The notes under the pieces: model-generated | Databases searched by the model: none | Told to the model about the DNA's origin: nothing | The model's input: the letters and a program-made list of their open reading frames with translations, nothing else | Made by a program: the position numbers and the translations under genes | Source: Roseiarcus sp963726105 | GTDB taxonomy: Bacteria; Pseudomonadota; Alphaproteobacteria; Rhizobiales; Beijerinckiaceae | Length of the DNA stretch: 64,000 nt | Direction: 5' to 3' | NCBI GenBank assembly: GCA_963726105.1 | Contig: CAVSBJ010000024.1 | Location: 744,001 to 808,000 of the forward strand | In this document: piece by piece, positions 18,106 to 27,303 of the stretch | How the letters are laid out: each line of letters starts with the position of its first letter | Position numbering within the stretch: the first letter of the stretch is position 1

Positions 18106-19912
18106 TCAGATAGGAGACGACCGCCGCGCTCGGCCAGGGCGCAAAGCGCCAAGCGCCAAGCGCCGTCCGGCTTCGGCGCGATCTCGGTTCTGCTCGCGAC
18201 ATAATTTGAGAACCACGTCGCGGTTCGCGTCAGGAGCCTCGATCACCACACTCGTTCCGTCGCAGCCGGGGAAGCCGCCGCCGCCGGCGCGATAGTTGTT
18301 GGTGACGACGAGAAACGACTGGTTCGGATCGACGAGGGCGCCCTTGAACATCAGGTCATGAATCCGATGCGCGCCTGGCGCAACCAGCGCGCCCAATTCG
18401 TCGTAGCGCGCGGGCTCAGCGACGTCGATCGCATAGTCGACGCCATTGATCACATCGAAATTGTAGCAGGCAAAGGCTGAACCGAGGAGTGACTGCTCAC
18501 CGGACTGGCTGGGATCGATGCGGCGGAAAATGGACGCCGATCGTTCGAGCCATTCGCGCAGCGTCGCGCCGTCGACCATGACCACCCTCAGGCTGTTGGG
18601 GTAGGGGTAGACGTCCGACACGTCCTTGATCGCGAGCGGGCCCGCGGCGATGTCCGTATAGAAATACGGTCCGCTGCGGCCGCCGCATTTGAATGGCGCG
18701 GCCGCCGAGAGCATGGGCAGCGAGGCCAGGTCCGCGCGCGCCGCCGCGAGGGGCGCGGCGTAGGCGTGCTGAGCCGCGTTGACGAGGTCGACCGTCGGGC
18801 TGTCGCCGATCAGGGCAAAGTAGGTCTGCAGCCGTGTCGCGAGGCAGCCAATGGGCGTACGGATGTGGCGCAGCGTAACTTCGTGCGCGGTCTTGGCCGC
18901 TTCGAGCACCGACGCGTCCGACTCGACCAGCGCGATCGCGCGGCGGTCTGCGTCGCGTCGCGCGATCGGCCGGACCTCAACTTGAGCCTCCAGGACCCGC
19001 CAGCCTCTATCCATTTCGAGCCAAAGATCGATGATTCCGAAATGATTGCTCCAGAAACCGGGCATGACGGCAGGCTTGCCGTGGATCCATCCGCGCTCCG
19101 CGTCGACGCCAGGCAAACCGACAAAATCCTCGCCGGGAAGCAGGAGGTGCTGATGGCCCAGGAACAGCGCGTCAACGCCGTCGAGCTTGGCGAGGTCCCG
19201 GCCCGCGTTCTCCTCCCCTCGCGTTGAGGCGAGTCGCGAAACGCCGGAGTGACAAAGCACGACGATGAGATCCGCCAGGCCTTTGAGTTCGCCGAACTCC
19301 TTGCGCACGGCCTCGACAATGTCGACCGTGATCAAGCGCCCGCGCACATGGGCTTCGTCCCACTGGGCGATCTGCGGTGGCGCGACGCCGATCACGCCCA
19401 GTTTGAGCCGGCGGTCGGTTCCGGATTCGTCGACAAACGTGCGTTCGATCACGATCGAAGGCGGAAACCACGGCGAGCCGTCGCTTTTGCGCACGTTGCA
19501 ACAGACGACCGGAAAGAGCGCTTGCGCATAAGCGCGCTTGAGCGCCTCGAGGCCGTAGTTGAAATCGTGGTTCCCAAGCGTCGCGGCGGCGAAATCAAGT
19601 GTGTTCATCGCGGCGATGACGGGGTGGATGGCCGCGGGGTCCGCGATAATCGCCTCAGCCGCTAGATCCCCAAGGGGCGTGCCCTGAAGGGATGTCGCCG
19701 TCGTCGAACAAGAGACAGTTTGGCGCCTCCCGGCGCGCCTCGGCGACCAGAGACGCCGCGCCCGCAAGACCGACCGAATCGTCCGGGCAATCACGGTAAT
19801 AGTCGTAAGGATAGAGGTTCGCGTGCAGGTCGGCGAGGCCGAGAAGCCGCAAGCGAAGCCGAGGCCTGGCGCCTGCGAGCGGAGGATCCATTTCGAGCTC
19901 GCGACCGTGCAT
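18106..19912 (-). pseudogene. 2',3'-cyclic-nucleotide 2'-phosphodiesterase / 5'-nucleotidase family, frameshifted
   Basis: The N-terminal frame carries the metallophosphatase start LRLLGLADLHANLYPYDYY and CLLFDDGD. The second frame continues LQGTPLGDLAAEAIIADPAA, TLGNHDFNYGLEALKRA, VLCHSGV and LFLGHQH, and then the 5'-nucleotidase C-terminal domain ending with NNYRAGGGGFPG. The frames meet in the GGG run at 19689-19691; one extra base there explains the break and its removal gives GDILQGTPLGD. About 601 residues in full. The family hydrolyses cyclic and 5'-nucleotides, usually in the periplasm, but no clear signal peptide is visible here. This may be an assembly indel. Confidence 0.88.
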
Positions 19913-19921
19913 AAACCGTCA

Positions 19922-19974
19922 TGACCGGAAGCCGGGAATGGCGCAAGGTCCAGCGCCCCGCCCGCTTCCGGTCA
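19922..19974 (-). terminator. Inverted repeat at the 3' end of the podJ-like gene
   Basis: A perfect 11-bp inverted repeat, TGACCGGAAGC at 19922-19932 and its complement at 19964-19974, overlaps the stop codon of the podJ-like gene. It sits between that gene and the next minus-strand gene. There is no U-tract, so a terminator role is only suggested by position. Confidence 0.35.
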
Positions 19975-22900
19975 AAGAGGCGCTTGCGGGTGTGCCGCAT
20001 CGGCGGGCGGCGGGGATTGGCCGAGCGAGGGCGAGTTTGTCTTTGCGTCCCATCCGCCAGGCGGCGCGGCGACGTCGTTTGCCCCAGGATCAGGCTTTAT
20101 GGCTTTGAATTTCATCACCGCCTCCAAGGCGGAGGCGAGCGAGGCCGGGTCCATCTCGCGGGCAATTTCGTCGCGCTTCGTGGCGGCGTCCGCGTCGCCC
20201 TGCTGAGCGGCTAGCGAAAACCACAGCAACGATTGCCCGAGGTCCTTGTCGACGCCGAGTCCGCGCGCGTAAAGGATCGCGAGATTGTACTGGCTGTCGC
20301 GGACGCCGAGTACGGCTGCCCTCCGAAACCATTTCACCGCTTCCGTATAGTTCGGGGCGCCCTCACGGGGCTCGGCGCTCATGACCGCGAGATTGTGCGC
20401 GGCCCGTGCATTGCCCGCCTCAGCCGCCTTGAGGTACCAGCGCTTCGCGGCTGCTGGGTCGCGGGCCACGCCGACTCCCTTCTCGTACATCGAGCCAAGC
20501 CGATACTGCGCTGGGGCAAGACCGAGCGAGGCGGCGCGTTCGAACCACCGGGCGGCCGCTGGCTGATCCTTCGGCAGTTCCCGACCTTCGAACAGACGCA
20601 TCGCGAGTTTGTATTGCGCATCGGGCTGGCCGGCGGCGGTTGCGTCGCGCAAGGATGCAGAAATCCCGGGTGGGATCGCCGGCAAGAGCTCGCCCGCAGA
20701 AGACCCGCCTGGCGGGGCGAGATCGAGCCCGTCTGGCTTGCCCGGCGGTTGAGTAATCGATGCGGTCGGCGCGACATCGATCGCCTCGGCGCCGGACTTG
20801 ATCGCGTCGCCGGAGCTCGATGGCTTGCCCTTTGGCGCGTCGAGCTTTGCGGTGTTGAAGGCTTGTCCCCCCACGTCGGAGCGCTGCAGAAACGGCGCCC
20901 GCACGCCAACCATTCCCACGGCCAGCGTCGTCGCGATCACGATGGCGACGCCAAGGAGGACGGTGCGCCGGTGATTGGCGTAGAAAGCCCTTGCTGATTG
21001 AACTCCGCGCGCGGCGAACTGGGCCTTTTCAGAACTGACCAGAGTCTGCACGACGCCGCCGTTGAGTGCGGCGTTGCTCTCCGCGAGCGCCGCGTGCGCG
21101 GCGCGCCGCGCAGCCGCGATGTGAAGGCTCACGGCGGGATTGGTCTTAGGCCCGATAACCTGGGCGAGATCACGGGCTTCACGCGCGCGCTCCGGTGCGC
21201 CCGCGCCCGGCTCGATGAGGAAGTCTTCGCCGTCGTCAGCCGGCTGCGACGGTGGATCGCCGGCGCTCGTCAGCTTGGCTTGGCTTGTGCGTTGCGGCGC
21301 GGCTTCGGCGCCGGACGGCGCGAAGCCCGAGGATGGGGCGGGGTTTGCGGGCCTGGCAGGCGGAACCAGCTCTTCGTCGACGCCGTCGGCCGCGAGCTCG
21401 CTTTCGATGCTGGCGAGGCGCGTGCCGAGCATCTCCAGGATGCTTTGCAGATCCGCGAGGCGCGATTGCGTGCGCTGGTCAGCTCCCGCCTGTTCAGATC
21501 TGAGTTCAGCCAGATGTGCGTTGAGCGCAGCCTTGATGGCGGCTGAATTCTCGGCTGCGAGAGAGCCATTCGCACGATCCGCCTCGCTCAATTTCTCAAG
21601 AAGATGCTGAACGACAGGCTGCGCTTCGTCGGCTCGACCGCTCTTTGCAGCCAGCGTATCGACGCGATCATAGATCGTGTCGATCCGCTGGGCGACGGCC
21701 TCCAGGTCGACTTGGCGAGCGCTCACATTGTGAAGCCGGTGAACGACCTCGTCGGCGACCTGTTCAACAACTCCGCGGTCGACGGGCGCGGCCGCGCTTG
21801 CCTCCAACTTAACCTCGAGCGAGCGCAACATCGTCTCGATGGGGTTGAGATCAATCGGAGATCCGACCGCGCCGAGCCGCGCGTCAAGCTCGCGGAGCAC
21901 GGGGTCCAGTTGCCACGCCCCGATGTCAGGGTCAGCAAGGCGGTCGAGCTTGTCGCGGATTTCGGCGAATATTGATTGGAAGGCTTGGGTGTCGGTGTCG
22001 GTGCTGCCGGTGGCGGCGAGCTTGGCGTCGACGTCGCGCAAGAGCCTTTCGATGGGGCCTGTGTCGACCGTCGCGGGCGGGAGCGTCTCAAGAGATTGGC
22101 GAACGCCATCAATACGTCGGGCCAAATCGTCGAACGGACCGGGATCGATCGCCGCGGAAGGGTTCGGGCGAGCGATTTCCTGATCGAGCCGTGTCGCGAT
22201 CTCTTCGAGACGCCGCTCGATCGAGACGAGCGCCGCTGGCGGCGTCGAGCGTTCGATCTGTCGACAGGCTTCTGCAAGGAGCGAGGCCATCTCTGCGGAT
22301 TCGAAGTGCGGAGCTGGACTTGCGTCGAGCCCCTCGACGCGGTCGGCCAGTTCGCCGATCTGGCGCTCCAACCGCTCCAGCGGCGGCGTTCGCAGCGCAG
22401 CCGAAGCGAGAAGATCGCGCACCTCTTCTGTCTGCCGCCGAATGAGTTCAAACGTTTCAGGCTTGATCGCCGCGGCGGCAAGGCTGTCGATCTTGCCGCC
22501 GATCGCCCGAATTTCGCGCTCCAGCCCGGCAATCGCGGGCTGAGGGTCATGGGCTCTCAACGCCGCGCGGAATTCGGCGGCCATCGCCTCGAGCGGAGCG
22601 AGCATCGATTCGCCGTGGCCGCTTTGGCGCAGCATCTCCACCCGCTGCACGAGGTCACGGATAGCGCCCTCGAGCGCGATGATGGCGTTGCGCGGCGCAA
22701 GATCGGCCACGCTTCGGCTCATGGCTTCGATTTCCGCGCGCATGGCGCCGAGATCGACCGAAGCGCTCGGATCGGCTGGCTCGCGGCGCATGTCATCGAG
22801 CTTAAGCGCTAAAGCCCGAACGTTGAGCGACAATTGCGAGAGCGGCGCCGCCGCTTCCGAGTCGGCTTCGGCAGCCGCGCCTTCCGTCCCAGAACGGGCG

Positions 22901-23505
22901 TTCAGCCAGCCGGTCTCGCCGCGGCCGGCGCGCTCCTCGAGTTCGTGACGCCGCATGGCGATTTGCGACACCGCGGCCTTGAGATCGAATGGCGCCTTCG
23001 GATCGAGCGCTCCCGACGCAGGGGCTCGATTGCCGGGCTTCTCGCCGGGCTGAGCGGCGTCGGTGAAGGTTGTCCGGATCGATTCGAGCCGCCGCACAGC
23101 GTCGATCAGCGCACGGCGGTCGCTGTCTCGCGCTGCGTCGTCCCGGTCCAGAATTTGGGCGACCGTTTCGAAGGCGCGAGCCGCCTGCGCTTCGGCACGC
23201 GCGAGCCTCATTTCAAAGTGCTCGATCGCCGAATGAAAAGCTTCCGAAGATCTGGGCGCGCGCGGCGCCTCTGGTCGTTCGTTTCGCCGGGCAATCCGTT
23301 CCAGGCGTGCCGCGGCCGCATCGAGCCGATCGTCTTCGGCTTCCTTGTGTTCCGGGCTCGCGTGCTGACCCAGACCGGCGCAGTCGGTGATCACTACGTC
23401 GAGCCAATCGTCAAGGCGCATCCCGGCGCGGCGGGCGGCCTCCTCGGCGGCGTCGCGGGTCCGCCGGTCCGCACCCGCGATATTCCACGCCATCGCTCTA
23501 TTCAT
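19972..23505 (-). CDS. PodJ-like polar localisation protein with SEL1 repeats
   Basis: About 1177 residues from the Met at 23505; an ATG 78 bases upstream (23583) is the other candidate. The start MNRAMAWNIAGADRRTRDAA leads into EEAARRAGMRLDDWL, the N-terminal pattern of PodJ-type proteins. Long charged heptad-rich coiled-coil segments cover residues about 80-800. One membrane helix (VLLGVAIVIATTLAVGMVG) lies near residue 870. The last 220 residues hold at least four SEL1-type repeats, for example AQYRLGSMYEKGVGVARD and SQYNLAILYARGLGVDKD. In Caulobacter, PodJ gathers pole-organising and pilus/holdfast factors at the new pole. A link to the Tad pilus locus 14 kb away is plausible but not shown. 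Confidence 0.85.
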   Translation of the reverse strand: MNRAMAWNIAGADRRTRDAAEEAARRAGMRLDDWLDVVITDCAGLGQHASPEHKEAEDDRLDAAAARLERIARRNERPEAPRAPRSSEAFHSAIEHFEMRLARAEAQAARAFETVAQILDRDDAARDSDRRALIDAVRRLESIRTTFTDAAQPGEKPGNRAPASGALDPKAPFDLKAAVSQIAMRRHELEERAGRGETGWLNARSGTEGAAAEADSEAAAPLSQLSLNVRALALKLDDMRREPADPSASVDLGAMRAEIEAMSRSVADLAPRNAIIALEGAIRDLVQRVEMLRQSGHGESMLAPLEAMAAEFRAALRAHDPQPAIAGLEREIRAIGGKIDSLAAAAIKPETFELIRRQTEEVRDLLASAALRTPPLERLERQIGELADRVEGLDASPAPHFESAEMASLLAEACRQIERSTPPAALVSIERRLEEIATRLDQEIARPNPSAAIDPGPFDDLARRIDGVRQSLETLPPATVDTGPIERLLRDVDAKLAATGSTDTDTQAFQSIFAEIRDKLDRLADPDIGAWQLDPVLRELDARLGAVGSPIDLNPIETMLRSLEVKLEASAAAPVDRGVVEQVADEVVHRLHNVSARQVDLEAVAQRIDTIYDRVDTLAAKSGRADEAQPVVQHLLEKLSEADRANGSLAAENSAAIKAALNAHLAELRSEQAGADQRTQSRLADLQSILEMLGTRLASIESELAADGVDEELVPPARPANPAPSSGFAPSGAEAAPQRTSQAKLTSAGDPPSQPADDGEDFLIEPGAGAPERAREARDLAQVIGPKTNPAVSLHIAAARRAAHAALAESNAALNGGVVQTLVSSEKAQFAARGVQSARAFYANHRRTVLLGVAIVIATTLAVGMVGVRAPFLQRSDVGGQAFNTAKLDAPKGKPSSSGDAIKSGAEAIDVAPTASITQPPGKPDGLDLAPPGGSSAGELLPAIPPGISASLRDATAAGQPDAQYKLAMRLFEGRELPKDQPAAARWFERAASLGLAPAQYRLGSMYEKGVGVARDPAAAKRWYLKAAEAGNARAAHNLAVMSAEPREGAPNYTEAVKWFRRAAVLGVRDSQYNLAILYARGLGVDKDLGQSLLWFSLAAQQGDADAATKRDEIAREMDPASLASALEAVMKFKAIKPDPGANDVAAPPGGWDAKTNSPSLGQSPPPADAAHPQAPL

Positions 23506-23658
23506 GTCCTCGACCGTCGCTCGGAGGCTGCGAATCGCCGGATGAACGAAGGCGGCGCCGCGTGCAATTCTGTCGGGGGTCATGGTGAAAAAACGGTTAA
23601 GCGCGCCTTCGTTGAGGGCGGCTGCGTGCGGTCTTGAATGGTTGCATGATGAGTTGCG

Positions 23659-23673
23659 GCAACTATTAGTTGC
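23659..23673. promoter_or_regulatory. Perfect palindrome between podJ-like and merR genes, candidate operator
   Basis: GCAACTATTAGTTGC is a 15-base perfect palindrome in the 261-base region between the divergent podJ-like and MerR-type genes. MerR regulators bind dyads placed within their target promoters, so this is a candidate autoregulatory site. No clear -35/-10 pair spaced around it was identified. Confidence 0.35.
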
Positions 23674-23766
23674 AAATCTCGCTCCGTTAGGGCATAGTGA
23701 TTCAATTCGCGCAAGGGCCGCGAGTCACGAGGCGCGAACGCAACGGCGCCGACGAAAGGAGAGGCC

Positions 23767-24225
23767 ATGAACAGGATATCGTCTTTAGCTCACGCTTCCG
23801 CTGGAGTTTCGGCGGCAATGCTCGAAGAAGAAGACCGTACAGCGCTCGATTCGGCGCAGCCAGAGTTGACTATTAGCCAGATGTCGCGTGCTTTCGGCGT
23901 CAGCCTGCGCACCCTGCGGTTTTATGAGGACCGGGGGCTCATCAAGCCGCGCCGTGAGGGGAACGCCCGCTATTACCGCGCAAGCGACCGCATTCGAATG
24001 GAAATGATCCTCAAGGGCAAGAAGCTTGGCTTCACGCTGACCGAAATTCAGGACCTGATCGGCGGCAAAGGGTCGACCGAAATGACGGATCTCGAAGATC
24101 AGCTCAATCCGCACCAGATTGTGACCCAGATCTGCCACCTGGAGCGGCAACGCAACGAGATCGAGGGAGCCATCGAGAGGCTGAGGGCGACTCAAAGCCG
24201 CCTCGCCCAGGGGGCCGCCGCCTGA
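23767..24225 (+). CDS. MerR-family transcriptional regulator
   Basis: 152 residues. After a 33-residue leader the winged helix-turn-helix reads TISQMSRAFGVSLRTLRFYE and DRGLIKPRREGNARYYRASD, and a coiled-coil dimerisation helix fills the C-terminus. No cysteine cluster for metal sensing is present, so it is not a metal sensor of the MerR/CueR type. Homologues in Rhizobiales are often near fatty-acid or stress genes; here it is divergent from the podJ-like gene and has GGAGAGG before the ATG. Its ligand is unknown. Confidence 0.9.
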   Translation: MNRISSLAHASAGVSAAMLEEEDRTALDSAQPELTISQMSRAFGVSLRTLRFYEDRGLIKPRREGNARYYRASDRIRMEMILKGKKLGFTLTEIQDLIGGKGSTEMTDLEDQLNPHQIVTQICHLERQRNEIEGAIERLRATQSRLAQGAAA

Positions 24226-24265
24226 TTGGCGCCGGTCGTTTGGCAGGTCGACGGCGCCGGACCGG

Positions 24266-24895
24266 CTAGACCCTGGTCCGCGCCGCCTCGACGATCCGCA
24301 GCGCTTCGGCCGAGGCGGCTTCAATTCCGAGATGGGTCGTGTCCAACGTCACCGCATCGTCGGCCGGGCGCAGCGGCGCCACGGACCTGTTGGAGTCGCG
24401 GGCGTCGCGGCGGATGATGTCGGCCAATATCGCGTTGTAGTCTGCCCTTTCGCCGTGCTGGACCAATTCGAGCGCACGCCGCTGCGCCCGCGTCGCAGCG
24501 CTTGCGGTGACGAAGATCTTCACTTCCGCGTCGGGACAAATGACCGTGCCAATGTCCCGCCCGTCGAGCACCGCACCGCTCGACCGCGCCGCGAAGGCGC
24601 GCTGCGCCTCGATCAGCGCCGCGCGGACAAGGGGCATGGCGGCGACCACGGAGGCGGCCTCGCCCATTTGGCGCTTGCGCAGGGACGCGTCGTTGAAATT
24701 GGTGAGCGCCAGCCCCCGCGCGGCAGCCACCGCCGCGGCTTCGTCGTAAAGGTCTCGGTCCTCCGCAATCAAGGCGGCCGCGGTGGCGCGGTAGAGCAGC
24801 CCGGTGTCGAGATGAGGCAGCCGGTAATGCGCGGCGATGCGGCGCGCGATGGTGCCTTTGCCCGAAGCCGCAGGCCCGTCGATGGCGATGATCAT
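24266..24895 (-). CDS. cmk: Cytidylate kinase
   Basis: 209 residues, normal for the family. P-loop GPAASGKGT is at residues 7-15, followed by LPHLDTGLLYRA and VLDGRDIGTVICPDAEVK. It phosphorylates CMP and dCMP to the diphosphates. In many Rhizobiales cmk lies between aroA and rpsA; here neither is beside it, a sign of local rearrangement. Confidence 0.95.
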   Translation of the reverse strand: MIIAIDGPAASGKGTIARRIAAHYRLPHLDTGLLYRATAAALIAEDRDLYDEAAAVAAARGLALTNFNDASLRKRQMGEAASVVAAMPLVRAALIEAQRAFAARSSGAVLDGRDIGTVICPDAEVKIFVTASAATRAQRRALELVQHGERADYNAILADIIRRDARDSNRSVAPLRPADDAVTLDTTHLGIEAASAEALRIVEAARTRV

Positions 24896-25265
24896 GCGCG
24901 AGCCGCTTCTCCGGGCTCTTTGCCCCTAAACGCGCTCTTAGAGCGGGGCAAGGCGGCTGTCGAGACGGCAAGCTGGTCGGCCTAACCAAAACATGGCTCG
25001 GCGCAGCAATTTCGAGGCAACCCCTTGAGGGCATTGCCGTTCGAGCGGGCAGGCGGCGTCGCAGGTGTTTCAGCCGCGCCGCTTCTGGTTCGACTCGACT
25101 GGAAACGCCGATTGGTTAAGCATAACACTGGCATAAACCGTGAAAATGCTTGACGCGCCGCTAACGGGCCATCAACCTACAGATTGTGACCGACCTTTGG
25201 CGGCGGCTGGTTTGGGCACGCTGCAGCGCCAGGTTTGGCGGGTTTGCAAAGGAAGGGATATTATC
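24896..25265. other. Intergenic region between divergent cmk and PEP-CTERM genes
   Basis: 370 bases that should hold the promoters of both flanking genes. A GCTCTTAGAGC palindrome is present near 24936-24946 and an AT-richer patch (about 25110-25150) precedes the PEP-CTERM gene. I see no coding sequence or RNA gene in it. Confidence 0.5.
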
Positions 25266-26132
25266 GTGAAACACAGAATGGCTTTCGGGGCGGCCACGAT
25301 TCTTGCCGCCGTATCCATGCCCGCGCTGGCGGCCAATCTCGTCGCCAACGGCGGCTTTGAAGACAATTTCGGAGCGGGTCAGTTCAATCAAGCGCTGCCG
25401 GGCTCGGCCGGCGGCCAGAGCGCCAATCATCCTGGAACCACGGCGGAGGGATGGACCGTCACTGGAACCGATGCCAGCTTTCCGGATGGTTATGCGTTCG
25501 TCTTCAAGAATAACAACAGTTTCACGACGTCGAACGGCCACGTCGGCCCGCCTTCAGGGAGCGCGAACCCGAGCGGCTCCAACACATTGCCGCTCTGGGG
25601 CAATTCGCGCGACGCCAGTCCCGACGGAAACTACTTCTACGGGGTCGATTCGATCTATCACCCATCGGCGCTCACGCAGGAAATCGGCGGCCTCGTCGTC
25701 GGCCATACCTATACGCTCACCTTCGACTACGCCGCCGCGCAGCAGTTCGATTACACCGGCAACACGATAGACATGTGGGATGTCACCCTGGGAGGCCAGA
25801 CCATCGCCACGACGCACATTGATCTTCCGAGCCACGGGTTCTCCGGCTGGGAGACCGAGTCGGTGACCTTCACCTACGACGGCGAGGGTCGGAACCCCGG
25901 CCTCCTGTCCTTCGTCAACAATGGGATGGGCGGCTGCAACGCCAACTTCAAACATTGTGCGCCGATTGATCCGGCCGCCAGCGGCGGACCGCCCTTCTCG
26001 CTGCTCGACGGCGTGTCGCTGACCGGTTCGGCGCCTGAACCCTCGACCTGGGCGATGATGGTCATCGGCTTCGCCGGCCTCGCCTATACAGGTTTCCGAA
26101 ACCGGCGCCGGGCGGCGATTTCGGTCGCCTGA
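25266..26132 (+). CDS. PEP-CTERM sorting-domain exported protein
   Basis: 288 residues from a GTG at 25266 preceded by AAGGAAGGG; an ATG 12 bases later is an alternative. A signal peptide ends at MPALAA. The body starts NLVANGGFEDNFGAG and contains GWTVTG, YTLTFDYAA and LLDGVSLTG, the pattern of DUF642-like carbohydrate-binding beta-sandwich proteins. The C-terminus has PEPSTWAMM, a hydrophobic helix, and FRNRRR: a PEP-CTERM tripartite signal recognised by an exosortase. The protein is thus likely processed and released or attached at the cell surface. No exosortase gene is in the window. Confidence 0.9.
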   Translation: MKHRMAFGAATILAAVSMPALAANLVANGGFEDNFGAGQFNQALPGSAGGQSANHPGTTAEGWTVTGTDASFPDGYAFVFKNNNSFTTSNGHVGPPSGSANPSGSNTLPLWGNSRDASPDGNYFYGVDSIYHPSALTQEIGGLVVGHTYTLTFDYAAAQQFDYTGNTIDMWDVTLGGQTIATTHIDLPSHGFSGWETESVTFTYDGEGRNPGLLSFVNNGMGGCNANFKHCAPIDPAASGGPPFSLLDGVSLTGSAPEPSTWAMMVIGFAGLAYTGFRNRRRAAISVA

Positions 26133-26161
26133 ACACGCCGGCGTAACCCTGAAAGACAAAA

Positions 26162-26197
26162 AGCCCTGCCGCCCGACTGCTAGCGGCAGGGCTGCTT
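26162..26197 (+). terminator. Rho-independent-type terminator after the PEP-CTERM gene
   Basis: A perfect 10-bp stem, AGCCCTGCCG at 26162-26171 and CGGCAGGGCT at 26184-26193, with a 12-base loop, lies 30 bases after the stop codon. The following GCTTAT is only weakly T-rich. AAAA before the stem suggests it may also act in the opposite direction. Confidence 0.7.
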
Positions 26198-26253
26198 ATC
26201 GCGTCCCGATTATCGTCTCGCCGGCGCCACCTACGGTCGAACGGACGCAACCT

Positions 26254-27111
26254 ATGGCTACTGACCCCACCCGAGACCTGTTCGTGCTGGCTTACGCCGC
26301 GGCGCAGCTCGGCGTGTGGCTCGCCTTATTCGCGGCGATCTTCGTGCCGATCGAGCGTATCTTCGCGCTGCATAACCAGAAGATCTTCCGCAAGGGGGTC
26401 GCCGTCGACCTTGGCTATTACTTTCTCACGGGCCTCCTGCCTGGCATCGTTCTCGCCGCGCCGGTTTCTCTGGCTGTGCTCGGAATCCATCACTTTATCC
26501 CCGGGCGCGCCCTCGCCGCCCTTGCCGCCTGGCCGATCTGGCTCAAAGCCTGCGCAACGATGATGGTGGGCGAAACCGCCTATTACTGGGCGCATCGCCT
26601 AAGCCACCAGATTCCGTTCCTCTGGCGCTTTCATGCCATCCATCACAGCGCCGAGCAGCTCGATTTTCTGGTCAATACCCGCATGCATCCCGTGGACCTG
26701 GTCTGGTCGCGGATGATCATGCTGACGCCGATCTTCGCCCTGGGGCTTGCCAATCCGCTCCAATTCGGCGACGGCCTCGTTGCGACCAGCATCCTCCTCA
26801 TCGGGTCGATGTGGGGATATTTCATCCACTCCAACATCCGCTGGCGTCTGGGTCCGTTCGAATGGCTTCTGACGACGCCCGCCTTTCATCACTGGCACCA
26901 CACCAACGATCGCCACCGGCGCGACTGCAACTACGCATCGATGTTTCCCTGGCTCGATAGGATTTTCGGCACGCATCACCTGCCCAGCGCATGGCCTGAG
27001 CGTTACGGAATCGACGAGCCGATGCCCGACTCGCTCGCCGGCCAGTTCATTCATCCGCTTGCTCCGTCGCGGCCTTTGCTCCCGTCAAAAGACAACAGGG
27101 TTGTGCAGTGA
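26254..27111 (+). CDS. Sterol desaturase / fatty-acid hydroxylase superfamily membrane enzyme
   Basis: 285 residues with four or more membrane helices and the histidine clusters of the di-iron hydroxylase superfamily: HRLSH, HAIHH and HHWHH, with a further NTRMHPVD. Such enzymes hydroxylate or desaturate lipids, sterols, hopanoids or carotenoids in the membrane, using O2. The substrate cannot be read from sequence. The ATG follows the terminator of the PEP-CTERM gene by about 60 bases. Confidence 0.9.
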   Translation: MATDPTRDLFVLAYAAAQLGVWLALFAAIFVPIERIFALHNQKIFRKGVAVDLGYYFLTGLLPGIVLAAPVSLAVLGIHHFIPGRALAALAAWPIWLKACATMMVGETAYYWAHRLSHQIPFLWRFHAIHHSAEQLDFLVNTRMHPVDLVWSRMIMLTPIFALGLANPLQFGDGLVATSILLIGSMWGYFIHSNIRWRLGPFEWLLTTPAFHHWHHTNDRHRRDCNYASMFPWLDRIFGTHHLPSAWPERYGIDEPMPDSLAGQFIHPLAPSRPLLPSKDNRVVQ

Positions 27112-27303
27112 CGTCACCGGCCGCCGCCAGTTTGTCCCGCGATCCCCAGGCCGCCGGTCCATCGCGGCTTGACTTGCCATTGCGCGCAACAGCGAAACGC
27201 GCGCTTCAGCTTGTGCCCATGTCGGCGCGCGCGTATTCCTCGAAACTGTCGAACGGCAAGCACCTGGGCGACGCCGACGCCGTGCAGCCGCTGCGGGAGG
27301 GCG

